Below, piece by piece: positions 43,901 to 52,738 of a stretch of 64,000 bases of DNA. This DNA is from Fusobacterium_C necrophorum_A. Its GTDB lineage: Bacteria; Fusobacteriota; Fusobacteriia; Fusobacteriales; Fusobacteriaceae. Numbering within the stretch: the first letter of the stretch is position 1; each line of letters begins with the position of its first letter. The stretch is taken from assembly GCF_004134945.1 (NCBI RefSeq), contig NZ_SBAP01000012.1, forward strand, positions 12,361 to 76,360, in the 5' to 3' direction. Under the pieces are notes generated by a model. It made no database searches, had not been told where the DNA came from, and saw nothing but the letters and a program-made list of their open reading frames with translations. Both the position numbers and the translations under genes were made by a program.

Positions 43901-46900
43901 CAGGATCTTTTAATGGTGGCTCAGGTGGGAATGCAATCAATGGAATGGGAAGTTATAGTGGAGGTATCAGTAAGGCAAGAGTTTCCATTGATGACGAAAC
44001 ATATTTGACAGCTAATAAAAAAATTGCTTTAAACAGTAAGAATGATACTTCTGTTTGGAATGTTGCCGGTTCAGCGGGAATCGGAACGAAAAATGCGGCA
44101 GTCGGGGTTGCTGTTGCGGTAAATGATTATGATATTTCAAACAAAGCTTCCATTGAAGATAATGACGAAGGACAAAGTAAATATGATAAGAATAAAGATG
44201 AAGTAACAGTAACTGCGGAATCTTTAGAAGTAGATGCAAAAACGACCGGAACAATCAACAGTATTTCTGTTGCCGGAGGAATCAATAAGGTTGGAAGTAA
44301 ACCAAGTGAAGAAAAACCGAAATCAGAAGAAAGGCCAGAGGGATTTTTTGACAAAATCGGAAATAAAGTGGATTCTGTAAAAAATAAAATTACGGATAGT
44401 ATGGATTCACTAACAGAAAAAATTACAAATTACATTTCTGAAGGAGTAAAAAAAGCGGGAAATCTTCCTTCGAACGTTTCCCACACTCCCGATAAAGGAC
44501 CGTCTTTCAGTTTAGGGGCTGCCGGCAGTGTTTCTGTTAATAATATAAAGAAAGAAACTTCCGCAGTGGTTGACGGAGTGAAAGTAAACTTAAAAGGAGA
44601 TAATAAAAAGGCGGAAGTTATTGCTTCAGATTCAGCTTTTATTGGTGCTTGGAGTGGAGCAGCAGCACTTCAATGGAATCATGTCGGAAGTGGAGAGAGT
44701 AATACGACGGTTGGATTGGCCGGAGCGGCAGCTGTAAATAATGTCCAAAGTAAAACAAAGGCTTTTGTGAAAGACAGTAGTATTACCAATGCCAATAAGT
44801 TTAAGGTAAATGCAGTGAGTGGAGGAACACAGGTAGCAGCCGGTATGGGATTAGAAGCTGTTAAAGAAAGTGGAGGACAAGGAAGAAGTTATTTATTAGG
44901 AACTTCAGCTTCTATGAACTTTATTGATAATGAAGTGTCTTCAGAATCTGAAAACAATATTATCACCGGAGAATCTGAAGATAAGAGAGCGGATGTAGAT
45001 GTTACAGCTTATGAAAGTGATACTCAAGTGACGGGAGGATTCAATTTACAAGCAGGGCAATCAAAGGGAACAGTAGGAGCCGCCGTTACGGTTGCGAAAT
45101 TAAATAATAAGGTAAAAGCAGGTATTAAAGGAGGAAATTATACAAACATAAATCGGGCAGACACAAAAGCACTTTTGGCGACAACACAAGTGACTTCTGC
45201 TTTATCTGTGGGAGGGACTAATAGTTTCGGTTCTGGATTAGGAAATTATCAGGGAGCTGTTTCTGTCAATAACATCAATAATGATGTATCAGCCACTGTA
45301 GATAAGTCTTCGATTAAAAATGCAAAAGAATTGAATGTAATTGCGAAAGATATCAAAGGGAGTTCTGAATTAGCAAAAGAATATCAATCCTTATTAAACG
45401 GGAAAGATAGAGAATACTTGGAAGCACATGGTATTGATACTACAGGAAAAAAATACTATACTGAAGAACAATTAAAAGAAGCAGCAAAGCGGGATGGAGC
45501 TGTAATTGTCAATGCGGCAGCATCTATAGCGGGAAGCGATAAATCTTCCGGAGGAGCCGGAGTTGCGGTGAATCTTGTAAAAAATAAATTTAAAGCGGAA
45601 GTAATTGGTGAGGATAAGGTTGATAAAACAAAGGATATTGCTGCAGAAAAAATAAATGTGGATGCAAAATCATCTACAGTTATTGTAAACACAGCTGCAG
45701 GACTTGCTGTCAGTCAAAATAGTTTTGCAGGATTGGGTTCTTTCGCATGGCAAGAGTTGAACAATGAAGTAAGTACAAAGGTAGAGAATATAAAAGCGGA
45801 AACCGATCGGTTAAATGTCGTTGCTAGAAACAATACTTTAGGAGTTAATATAGCAGGAAATATTGCCGGAACAGGTTCTGCTGCAGTGGGAGCTGCTTTA
45901 GCTCATAATTCTCTGAAAAATAAAGCATCATCTTCTGTGACCGCTTCTAATTTTAAGCCTTTTTCAAAAACAAATGCTAAGATGGGTATCAATGTACAGG
46001 CATTGAATGATTCTCATATCACGAATGTGTCTGCGGGAGTTGTTGCCAGTGCAAAAGCTTCCGGAATTTCCGGAATGGCATCTATTAATCGAGGTTCTGA
46101 TGAAACGGAAGCTTTAGTCAGTGATTCTGAATTTGAAGGAGTAAATTCTTTCAATGTAGATGCAAAAGATCAAAAAATAGTAAATACAATTGCCGGGAAC
46201 ATAAATGGAGGAAAAGCAGCCGGAGTTGGAGCAACAGTCGGTCATACAAATATTGGAAAACAATCTGTTACAGCTATTGTAAAAAATAGTAAAATTAAAA
46301 CAGCAAATAATCAAGATAAAAAAAATATCCATGTTACTGCGAAAGATAGTGTTATTATGAATACAGTGGCAGCCGGAGTTGGAGGAGCAAAAGGGGCTTC
46401 TGTGCAAGGAGCTTCTGCAAGTACCGCTTTCAATAAAACAGTTGCTTCTCATGTCGATCATACTGATATTGACAAAGATTTAGAAAAAGAAAATGATCAA
46501 AATAAAGAAAAAGCAAATTTCAATATTCTGGCTGAGAACACGAGTCAAGTAGTCACAAATGCGACAGTGCTTTCCGGAGCGAGTGGACAAGCCGCAGTAG
46601 GAGCCGGAGTAGCAGTTAATAAAATTACACAAAATACTTCTGCACATATAAAAAACAGTACTCAAAATGTACGAAATGCTTTAGTAAAAAGTAAAGCGAA
46701 TTCCTCTATTAAAACGATCGGAATTGGAGCGGGAATTGGAGCTGGAGGAGTTGGATCCAGCGGTTCTGTAGCTGTGAATAAAATTACAAATAATAATACA
46801 GCTTTTGTTGAACATTCTAATATTTTTGCAAGAGGAAATGTAGGAGTTATTACAGAATCTGATGCGGTCATTGCTAATTATGCCGGAACAGTTTCCGGAG

Positions 46901-49900
46901 GAAGTCATGCAGGGGTAGGAGGATCCACCAGTGTCAATGAAATCCAAGGAGATACGATTGCTTCTGTTAAACATTCAAAAATAGAAGCCAAAGAAGAAAC
47001 CGAAGATGTCATTGAAACACAGGGGAAAGTAAAAGAAGTTGTAGAAAAGGTATTTCAAGATATAGGAATTAATGAGGATTTGAGCAAGAAAAGAGAAAAA
47101 TCAAAGAAAAGAGGATTTGTTGTAAACAGCTCCTCTACTCATACTTTAAAATCCTTATTGGCAAATGCAGCCGGTTCAGGACAAGCCGGAGTGGCAGGAA
47201 CTGTCAATATCAACAAGGTTTATGGAGCAACAGAAGCTCTTGTAGAAGATTCCATATTGAATGCAAAACATTACTCTGTGAAATCGGGAGATTACACAAA
47301 CTCGATCGGAGCAGTAGGCTCTGTTGGTGTTGGTGGAAATGTAGGAGCAGGAGCTTCTTCTGATACCAATATTATAAAAAGAAATACCAAGACAAGAGTT
47401 GGAAAAACTACAATGTCTGATGAAGGTTTCGGAGAAGAAGCTGAAATTACAGCAGATTCTAAGCAAGGAATTTCTTCTTTTGGAGTCGGAGTCGCAGCAG
47501 CCGGGGTAGGAGCCGGAGTGGCAGGAACCGTTTCCGTAAATCAATTTGCAGGAAAGACGGAAGTAGATGTGGAAGAAGCAAAGATTTTTGTAAAAAAAGC
47601 TGAGATTACAGCAAAACGTTATAGTTCGGTTGCAATTGGAAATGCCGCAGTCGGAGTGGCTGCAAAAGGAGCTGAAATTGGAGCAGCAGTGGCAGTTACC
47701 AAAGATGAATCAAACACGAGAGCAAGAGTGAAAAATTCTAAAATTATAACTCGAAACAAGTTAGATGTAATAGCAGAAAATGAGATAAAATCAGGTACTG
47801 GAATCGGTTCAGCCGGAGCTGGAATTCTTGCAGCCGGAGTATCTGGAGTTGTTTCTGTCAATAATATTGCAAATAAGGTAGAAACAGATATCGATCATAG
47901 TACTTTACACTCTTCTACTGATGTAAATGTAAAAGCTCTTAATAAAATTTCAAATTCCTTGACAGCCGGTGGAGGAGCCGCAGGTCTTGCAGCAGTTACC
48001 GGAGTGGTTTCTGTTAACACTATAAATAGTTCTGTGATAGCTCGAGTTCACAATAACTCTGATTTGACTTCCGTACGAGAAAAAGTAAATGTAACGGCAA
48101 AAGAGGAAAAAAATATTAAGCAAACGGCAGCAAATGCAGGAATCGGAGGAGCAGCAATCGGAGCCAATGTCTTGGTAAATAATTTTGGAACAGCTGTAGA
48201 AGATAGAAAAAATTCTGAAGGAAAAGGAACGGAAGTTTTGAAAACTTTAGACGAAGTTAACAAAGAACAAGATAAAAAAGTAAATGATGCTACGAAAAAA
48301 ATCTTACAATCAGCAGGTATTTCTACAGAAGATACTTCTGTAAAAGCGGATAGAGGAGATACTCAGGGAGAAGGAATTAAAGCCATTGTGAAGACTTCTG
48401 ATATTATTGGAAAAAATGTAGATATTACAACAGAGGACAAGAATAATATCACTTCTACTGGTGGTTTGGGAACTGCAGGTCTTGCTTCCGCATCAGGAAC
48501 AGTGGCAGTTACAAATATTAAAAGAAATTCCGGAGTTACTGTTGAAAATTCTTTTGTGAAAGCGATTGAAAAACTAAATGTTAGATCGGATATTACAGGA
48601 AATGTCGCTTTAACAGCATACCAAGGTTCCGTAGGAGCATTGGGAATAGGAGCTGCCTATACAGAATTAAATTCTAATGGAAGATCAAATATCAACATTA
48701 GAAATTCTAAGCTATTAGGAAAAAATATTGATGTTATTGTAAAAGATAAATCGGAATTGACAGCGGAAGCAAAAGGATTAACCGCCGGAGCGGTAGCCGC
48801 CGGAGCTATTATCTCAAAAGCAAAGAATGAAATGAATTCAGAGATTGAAATCGAGAAGAGTATTTTCAATGAAGAAAATAGAGTAAACAGCCCTTCTAAA
48901 GGAATTGGAAGAGAAATCAATGTCAAAGTGGAAAAAGAAAATAGAGTGACTGCTGAATCTCAGGGAGTTTCTGTAGGGGCGGTAGCAGGGGCAGGAATCA
49001 TTTCCGATGCAAAAGATGCGGGAAGTTCTTATTTAAAAGTTAGTACAAAATCCGGAAGAAGTATTTTCCATGCAGATAATGTGAATATAGAAGCAACACA
49101 TAAAATGAAAGTAACTGCAGCTTCTAAAGCGGTAACGGGTTCTGTATTGGGAGGAGTTGGAGTCACCAAAGCGGAAGCTGTTGCTGCCGGTAAAACTATG
49201 ATAGAAGTTGAAGAAGGAAATTTGTTCAGAACAAATCGATTGAATACAATTTCCAAAGTAGAAGGTTTGGATGAAGATAAAGTAACTGCTAAATCTTCTG
49301 CAATATCAGGAAATGGAGGAGGAATTTCCGGAGCGGGAGTGAATACTTCTACAGCACAAAGTAATACCGAATCCGTAGTTCATTTACAAAGACAAGACTA
49401 TGAAAATAATGATTATACAAAAAAATATATTTCAGAAGTCAATGCTCTTGCTTTAAATGATACAAAGAATGAAGCGAATATAGAATCTTTAGCGGTAGCC
49501 GGTGTGCATGCACAAGGAACAAACAAAGCATTTACGAGATCAAACAAGTTAACTTCTACAACTGTAAATGGAGGAAACGTATATCAACTTCGTGCAAAAG
49601 CTTTGGCTAAAAATGAAAATTATGGAAATGTAAAAGGAACTGGAGGAGCCTTAGTCGGAGCGGAAACAGCAGCCGTTGAAAATTATACAAAGAGTACTAC
49701 AGGAGCATTGGTTGCAGGAAATTGGGAAATTGGAGATAAATTAGAAACGATTGCAAGAGATAATACGATTGTAAGAGTCAACGGAGACGGAACCAAAGAA
49801 GGTCTTGTCGGAAAGAATGGTATTTCTGTGAAAAATACAATTTCAGGGGAAACAAAATCATCCATTGAAGATAAAGCCAGAATTGTTGGAACCGGAAGTG

Positions 49901-50694
49901 TAAATGTAGATGCTTTGAATGAACTTGATATAGATCTACAAGGAAAAAGTGGTGGCTATGGTGGAATTGGTATTGGAAATGTTGATGTAAATAATGTGAT
50001 TAAGAAAAATGTAGAAGCCAAAATCGGAAGACATGCTATTGTAGAAACTACTGGAAAACAAGAATATCAAGCATTTACAAGAGCAAAAGTAAATATTCTT
50101 GGAAAAGGAGACGCTGCAGCTGCAGCTGCAATATCGAATGTACACATTTCCAATGAGATGGATATTAAAAATTTGGCAAAGCAGTATGCATCTTCTCAAT
50201 TAATAACCAAAAATTCAAAAAATAATATTACTTTAGCATCAAGTAGTGAATCGAATGTGAATGTTCATGGGGTGGCTGAAGCAAGAGGTGCAGGAGCCAA
50301 AGCGACAGTTAATGTAAAGAATCAAATAAATAGAACTAATAATGTTGATTTAGCAGGAAAAATTAAAACAGAGGGAAACATCAATGTATATGCCGGATAT
50401 GATAAAAATTATAATATAAGTAAGACAAATTCTAAGGCTATTGCGGATGCCAAAAGTCATGCTGCAGCTGCTTCGGCAACTGCCACTATTGAAAAAAATG
50501 AAGTAAAATTTAATAATGCGATCCGAGAATTTAAAAATAATCTGGCAAGATTGGAAGGGAAAGCTAATAAAAAAACGTCGGTAGGATCTAATCAGGTAGA
50601 CTGGTATACGGATAAATATACATGGCATTCTTCTGAAAAAGCATACAAAAAATTGACATATCAATCAAAGAGAGGAGAAAAAGGGAAAAAATGA
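40963..50694 (+). CDS. lktA: Leukotoxin LktA (secreted TpsA protein)
   Basis: This 3243-residue secreted toxin is the main virulence factor of F. necrophorum and kills ruminant and human leukocytes. The long signal region contains SDSKKVLMILGLLINTMTAVAD. The TPS secretion domain (about 50-230) includes FNFVKGKIEVNGVINGI and NLYFLSSEGLLVGKTGVINAG. The rest is a long series of degenerate beta-helix repeats with Gly/Ala/Val-rich blocks such as GSAAVGAALAHN and AAVGVAVAVN, each followed by a charged strand. I saw no cysteine, as reported for this toxin. The N-terminal about 100 residues look more diverged from the classical cattle-strain protein, as I remember it, than the C-terminal third. Confidence 0.97.
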   Translation: MSGIKNNVRRTSKRISDSKKVLMILGLLINTMTAVADDSIKETKDFGTKVEKQGNVYDITTNKIKDKNAFNSFDKFHLEQNNIANMHFGSKGGKEAENLFNFVKGKIEVNGVINGIRDNKIGGNLYFLSSEGLLVGKTGVINAGTFRAISPKKEEYEKAFKDAQNSKVFDGIVPQQDGSIKIPLNPNGSITVEGKINAVEDIGLYAADIRLKDTARLKTGITEFKNLVNINETIHAGLTGDLTAVKTKSGDIILSAHVDSPQKAVGENSTVGKRIEEYVKGNTKANIESDAVLEADGNIKISARATNGTFVKKEGEKEIYNTPLSLSDVEASVRVNKGKVIGKNVSITAEAKNFYDATLVTKLAKHSFSFVTGSLSPINLNGFLGLLTSKSSVVIGKDAKVEAREGSANIHSYSGVRATMGAATSPLKITNLYLENADGKLPSIGAGYISAKSDSNVTIEGEVKSKERADITSKSENTIDASVSVGTMRDSNKVALSVLVTEGENKSSVKIAKGAKVESEMDDVNVRSEAINSVRAAVKGGLGDSGNGVVAANISNYNASSRVDVDGYLHAKKRLNVEAHNITKNSVLQTGTNLGTSKFMNDHVYESGHLKSILDAIKQRFGGDSVNEEIKNKLTDLFSVGVSATIANHNNSASVAIGESGRLSSGVEGSNVRALNEVQNLRATTSSGSVAARKEEKKKFIGNAAVFYGNYKNNASVTIADQAELTSEGKIDTISENKTEYKNPSKMAKSVIEKLELLKRAFGKETKTPEYDPKDIESIEKLLNAFSEKLDGKPELLLNGERMTIILPDGTSKTGTAIEIANYVQGEMKKLEEKLPKGFKAFSEGLSGLIKETLNFTGVGNYANFHTFTSSGANGERDVSSVGGAVSWVEQENYSKVSIGKGAKLAAKKDLNIKAINKAETVNLVGNIGLARSSTSGSAVGGRLNVQRTKNSAIVEAKEKAELSGENINADALNSLFHVAGSFNGGSGGNAINGMGSYSGGISKARVSIDDETYLTANKKIALNSKNDTSVWNVAGSAGIGTKNAAVGVAVAVNDYDISNKASIEDNDEGQSKYDKNKDEVTVTAESLEVDAKTTGTINSISVAGGINKVGSKPSEEKPKSEERPEGFFDKIGNKVDSVKNKITDSMDSLTEKITNYISEGVKKAGNLPSNVSHTPDKGPSFSLGAAGSVSVNNIKKETSAVVDGVKVNLKGDNKKAEVIASDSAFIGAWSGAAALQWNHVGSGESNTTVGLAGAAAVNNVQSKTKAFVKDSSITNANKFKVNAVSGGTQVAAGMGLEAVKESGGQGRSYLLGTSASMNFIDNEVSSESENNIITGESEDKRADVDVTAYESDTQVTGGFNLQAGQSKGTVGAAVTVAKLNNKVKAGIKGGNYTNINRADTKALLATTQVTSALSVGGTNSFGSGLGNYQGAVSVNNINNDVSATVDKSSIKNAKELNVIAKDIKGSSELAKEYQSLLNGKDREYLEAHGIDTTGKKYYTEEQLKEAAKRDGAVIVNAAASIAGSDKSSGGAGVAVNLVKNKFKAEVIGEDKVDKTKDIAAEKINVDAKSSTVIVNTAAGLAVSQNSFAGLGSFAWQELNNEVSTKVENIKAETDRLNVVARNNTLGVNIAGNIAGTGSAAVGAALAHNSLKNKASSSVTASNFKPFSKTNAKMGINVQALNDSHITNVSAGVVASAKASGISGMASINRGSDETEALVSDSEFEGVNSFNVDAKDQKIVNTIAGNINGGKAAGVGATVGHTNIGKQSVTAIVKNSKIKTANNQDKKNIHVTAKDSVIMNTVAAGVGGAKGASVQGASASTAFNKTVASHVDHTDIDKDLEKENDQNKEKANFNILAENTSQVVTNATVLSGASGQAAVGAGVAVNKITQNTSAHIKNSTQNVRNALVKSKANSSIKTIGIGAGIGAGGVGSSGSVAVNKITNNNTAFVEHSNIFARGNVGVITESDAVIANYAGTVSGGSHAGVGGSTSVNEIQGDTIASVKHSKIEAKEETEDVIETQGKVKEVVEKVFQDIGINEDLSKKREKSKKRGFVVNSSSTHTLKSLLANAAGSGQAGVAGTVNINKVYGATEALVEDSILNAKHYSVKSGDYTNSIGAVGSVGVGGNVGAGASSDTNIIKRNTKTRVGKTTMSDEGFGEEAEITADSKQGISSFGVGVAAAGVGAGVAGTVSVNQFAGKTEVDVEEAKIFVKKAEITAKRYSSVAIGNAAVGVAAKGAEIGAAVAVTKDESNTRARVKNSKIITRNKLDVIAENEIKSGTGIGSAGAGILAAGVSGVVSVNNIANKVETDIDHSTLHSSTDVNVKALNKISNSLTAGGGAAGLAAVTGVVSVNTINSSVIARVHNNSDLTSVREKVNVTAKEEKNIKQTAANAGIGGAAIGANVLVNNFGTAVEDRKNSEGKGTEVLKTLDEVNKEQDKKVNDATKKILQSAGISTEDTSVKADRGDTQGEGIKAIVKTSDIIGKNVDITTEDKNNITSTGGLGTAGLASASGTVAVTNIKRNSGVTVENSFVKAIEKLNVRSDITGNVALTAYQGSVGALGIGAAYTELNSNGRSNINIRNSKLLGKNIDVIVKDKSELTAEAKGLTAGAVAAGAIISKAKNEMNSEIEIEKSIFNEENRVNSPSKGIGREINVKVEKENRVTAESQGVSVGAVAGAGIISDAKDAGSSYLKVSTKSGRSIFHADNVNIEATHKMKVTAASKAVTGSVLGGVGVTKAEAVAAGKTMIEVEEGNLFRTNRLNTISKVEGLDEDKVTAKSSAISGNGGGISGAGVNTSTAQSNTESVVHLQRQDYENNDYTKKYISEVNALALNDTKNEANIESLAVAGVHAQGTNKAFTRSNKLTSTTVNGGNVYQLRAKALAKNENYGNVKGTGGALVGAETAAVENYTKSTTGALVAGNWEIGDKLETIARDNTIVRVNGDGTKEGLVGKNGISVKNTISGETKSSIEDKARIVGTGSVNVDALNELDIDLQGKSGGYGGIGIGNVDVNNVIKKNVEAKIGRHAIVETTGKQEYQAFTRAKVNILGKGDAAAAAAISNVHISNEMDIKNLAKQYASSQLITKNSKNNITLASSSESNVNVHGVAEARGAGAKATVNVKNQINRTNNVDLAGKIKTEGNINVYAGYDKNYNISKTNSKAIADAKSHAAAASATATIEKNEVKFNNAIREFKNNLARLEGKANKKTSVGSNQVDWYTDKYTWHSSEKAYKKLTYQSKRGEKGKK

Positions 50695-51128
50695 ATTTAA
50701 GAGAGAGTAAATTTAGTGAGTTTTTAAAAAATTCAAACATAACTTGTTTTGAAAGAGAAGAAGTGAAAGATGAGTTGGAAACGGTTGTATATCGAAGTTT
50801 TATGGAAGTAGAGGGACAAAATTTACCTATGGTAATTGTGATGGATAATAGTATCTATACGAATATTCGAGTGCAAATTGCCCCAAAAGTTATAAAAGAT
50901 AGTAACAGGGAAGCAGTACTTTCCTATATCAATGAATTGAACCGAGAATACAAAGTATTTAAATATTATGTAACAGAGGATGCAGATATTTGTTTGGATA
51001 GTTGCATAACCTCAATTGCAGAAGAATTTAATCCGGAAATGGTTTATACCATTTTAAATGTAATCTTGGAACATATTACAGAACATTATTCCACTTTCAT
51101 GAAAAAAATTTGGTCAGAAGAAAAATAA
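50691..51128 (+). CDS. lktC: Leukotoxin operon third gene LktC
   Basis: This 145-residue cytosolic protein has no signal peptide. The start overlaps the lktA stop by 4 nt (ATGA), so translation is coupled. Its function has not been established. The alternating strand/helix pattern (LPMVIVMDNSIYTNIRVQIA, REAVLSYINELNREYKVFKYYV, FNPEMVYTILNVILEHITEHY) looks like YbjN or type III secretion chaperone-like folds, which would suit a protein that keeps LktA unfolded before export. That is inference from pattern only. Confidence 0.93.
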   Translation: MNLRESKFSEFLKNSNITCFEREEVKDELETVVYRSFMEVEGQNLPMVIVMDNSIYTNIRVQIAPKVIKDSNREAVLSYINELNREYKVFKYYVTEDADICLDSCITSIAEEFNPEMVYTILNVILEHITEHYSTFMKKIWSEEK

Positions 51129-51197
51129 GGACAGATTTTGATACTTCTTTGTGAAGTATTAGAGAACAGTGTCGGAAGAATAAGGTATGAAATTATG

Positions 51198-51243
51198 AAA
51201 AGGATTTTAGGGATTTTGGAAACAGAATTTCTGAAATCCTTTT
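51198..51243 (+). terminator. Hairpin after lktC, candidate operon terminator
   Basis: AAAAGGATTT (51198-51207) pairs perfectly with AAATCCTTTT (51234-51243), with an inner GGATTTTGG/CTGAAATCC alternative. It lies 70 nt after the lktC stop. The T run is short (TTTT, then CCCGTTTTTT), so termination efficiency is uncertain. Confidence 0.5.
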
Positions 51244-51253
51244 CCCGTTTTTT

Positions 51254-51308
51254 AGGAAATTATAAATGGAAAGAAGGAATAAGATGTTTCAAAAAAATAT
51301 AATTTCCT
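51254..51308. repeat. 11-bp perfect inverted repeat downstream of lktC
   Basis: AGGAAATTATA (51254-51264) and TATAATTTCCT (51298-51308) are perfect inverted copies 33 nt apart. The stretch between lktC and the integrase (51129-51514, 386 nt) holds no credible gene, only this and two flanking hairpins. Confidence 0.6.
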
Positions 51309-51367
51309 GAATTATTTTTAAGAATGGTCTTTAGCTGGGAAAAAGGAGATTGTTTTAGGACGAAAAA

Positions 51368-51402
51368 AAGATTCTCAATCAACAGCATTGATCAAGAATC
51401 TT
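51368..51402. terminator. Hairpin upstream of the integrase 3' end
   Basis: An 8-bp outer stem (AAGATTCT, 51368-51375, with AGAATCTT, 51395-51402), a 2x2 internal loop (CA/CA) and a 5-bp inner stem (ATCAA/TTGAT) close a CAGCA loop. The left flank is a run of A, which is a T run on the minus strand. It could therefore terminate the minus-strand integrase transcript. Confidence 0.55.
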
Positions 51403-51496
51403 CATTTCTTCATTTTTATAAATAACAATGGTGCTGACAAATGGAGAGTACAAGATGTCCATGAAAACTTTCTAAAATTGGCGATTTTTAAAAGTC

Positions 51497-51518
51497 TGTC
51501 TGCTTATTGTCTGCTTAT
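51497..51518. repeat. Tandem 11-bp direct repeat at the integrase 3' end
   Basis: TGTCTGCTTAT occurs at 51497-51507 and again at 51508-51518, end to end. The second copy overlaps the integrase stop codon. Direct repeats at this place are candidates for integrase arm-binding sites or for part of the attachment region. Confidence 0.5.
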
Positions 51519-52645
51519 AATTTTTCTAAGACATCTATGACTTCCAATTTTTTTTCTTTCATAACGTGGGTATAAATGTTCATGGTTGTCTGTATATCTG
51601 CATGCCCCATGAGAGCTTGAACAGTTTTAATCGGGACATCGGATTCAAATAGCCTTGTCGCATATGTGTGTCGGATACTGTGAAATTTTTTAATCGGGAT
51701 GTTCAATTCTCTACAAAGCTTTTGCACTCTTCTATCCGGCTTTTTCCGCTCAATAGGGTCTCCATTCTCATCACAAAACACTAAACTAGAAATTTTATCT
51801 ATACCCGCTAAGAATTTTAAAATTTTATCCGGAAGCGGGATTTCCCTTTTTGAGTAATCCGTTTTCAGAATCGATTTAAAAATGTAAATAGTTTTCTTGC
51901 GTCCGTCAGGGAGAAATTCCGTATCTCTCTGATATTGTTCCTCTACTGAAAGGATATTCCCTTGAATTCTCCCCCACCTTACTGCAAGCACTTCCCCTAA
52001 CCTTAATCCGGTATAAAACGTAAAATAGATAATTCTGTCTACCACATTTCTTGGATCCAGCGCCGATATGATTTTTTCTTGTTCTTCTTTTGTAAATACA
52101 GAGTATGCATCATCCGTTTTTTTCTGTACTTTTTGCAATACAACACCGTTACAATAATTTTTGTTAACAATTCCGTGTATGATTGCAAATTCTAAGCAAG
52201 CTTTAATTTTTGTGTAGATTTTACGGATATTGTTAGGAGTGCAACTATTTTGTAACTCATTGAAATATCGCTGCAATATGTTTAAAGTTAGCTCAGAAAC
52301 TTTTATTTTCGCGATTCCATAAGGCTGTATGTGGAGCTTATAGCATGTGTAGTATCCGTCTAAAGTATTGTTCTGTACTTCATTTTTCTTATAACCACTT
52401 ACCCACGATTGGTATAAATTCCCAAATGTGATAGCTGAATCACTGCTTAAACTATTTGTTTTAGCCTCATATTTGATGATATTTATTTTATCCACTACAA
52501 CGGATTTTTTAAAACTTCCGAAACTTTTTCTTATCTGTTTTCCGTTTGCGTCGTATCCGATCGTCACGGAAGCCTTATAATAAGTCTTCCCGTTCCGGGT
52601 AGTCGTTGTGATACTACCCTCTCCTTTATTTCGTCTTACAGACAT
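51515..52645 (-). CDS. int: Phage tyrosine-type site-specific integrase
   Basis: This 376-residue tyrosine recombinase inserts and excises the prophage. It has an N-terminal arm-binding region (GKTYYKASVTIGYDANGKQ), a SAM-like core-binding domain (about 65-160: FGNLYQSWVSGYKK) and a catalytic domain. In the latter TFYTGLRLGEVLAVRW supplies the first Arg, FHSIRHTYATRLFES the HxxR, LMGHADIQTTMNIYTHV the His and the nucleophilic Tyr. Start ATG 52645 follows AAGGAG on the minus strand; an upstream in-frame ATG at 52678 has no site. It lies at the left end of the prophage and reads toward the host. Confidence 0.92.
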   Translation of the reverse strand: MSVRRNKGEGSITTTTRNGKTYYKASVTIGYDANGKQIRKSFGSFKKSVVVDKINIIKYEAKTNSLSSDSAITFGNLYQSWVSGYKKNEVQNNTLDGYYTCYKLHIQPYGIAKIKVSELTLNILQRYFNELQNSCTPNNIRKIYTKIKACLEFAIIHGIVNKNYCNGVVLQKVQKKTDDAYSVFTKEEQEKIISALDPRNVVDRIIYFTFYTGLRLGEVLAVRWGRIQGNILSVEEQYQRDTEFLPDGRKKTIYIFKSILKTDYSKREIPLPDKILKFLAGIDKISSLVFCDENGDPIERKKPDRRVQKLCRELNIPIKKFHSIRHTYATRLFESDVPIKTVQALMGHADIQTTMNIYTHVMKEKKLEVIDVLEKL

Positions 52646-52682
52646 AAAAAAATCACACTCCTTTTTCTTGCATAACAAAATT

Positions 52683-52738
52683 GAGTATGATATAATTTAA
52701 ATACTACATTTAAGGGTATATCATACTCTTGCTCTCCT
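52683..52738. repeat. 11-bp perfect inverted repeat upstream of the integrase
   Basis: GAGTATGATAT (52683-52693) and ATATCATACTC (52728-52738) are perfect inverted copies 34 nt apart, upstream of the minus-strand integrase. The left arm overlaps a plus-strand extended -10. They may be operator half-sites controlling integrase expression. Confidence 0.55.

Noticed and set aside
42000..50000. CRISPR-like or tandem-repeat array in lktA
   Set aside because: The repeats are degenerate protein-level beta-helix repeats; there are no identical DNA repeats with regular spacers. No CRISPR array was seen anywhere in the window.
40963..50694. Many antisense frames of 60-120 codons inside lktA
   Set aside because: They have no binding sites and no recognisable protein features. 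They arise from the repetitive codon pattern of the toxin gene.
51129..51514. tRNA gene as the prophage attachment site
   Set aside because: No cloverleaf, T-arm-like GTTCGAATC stretch or CCA end is visible in this interval.
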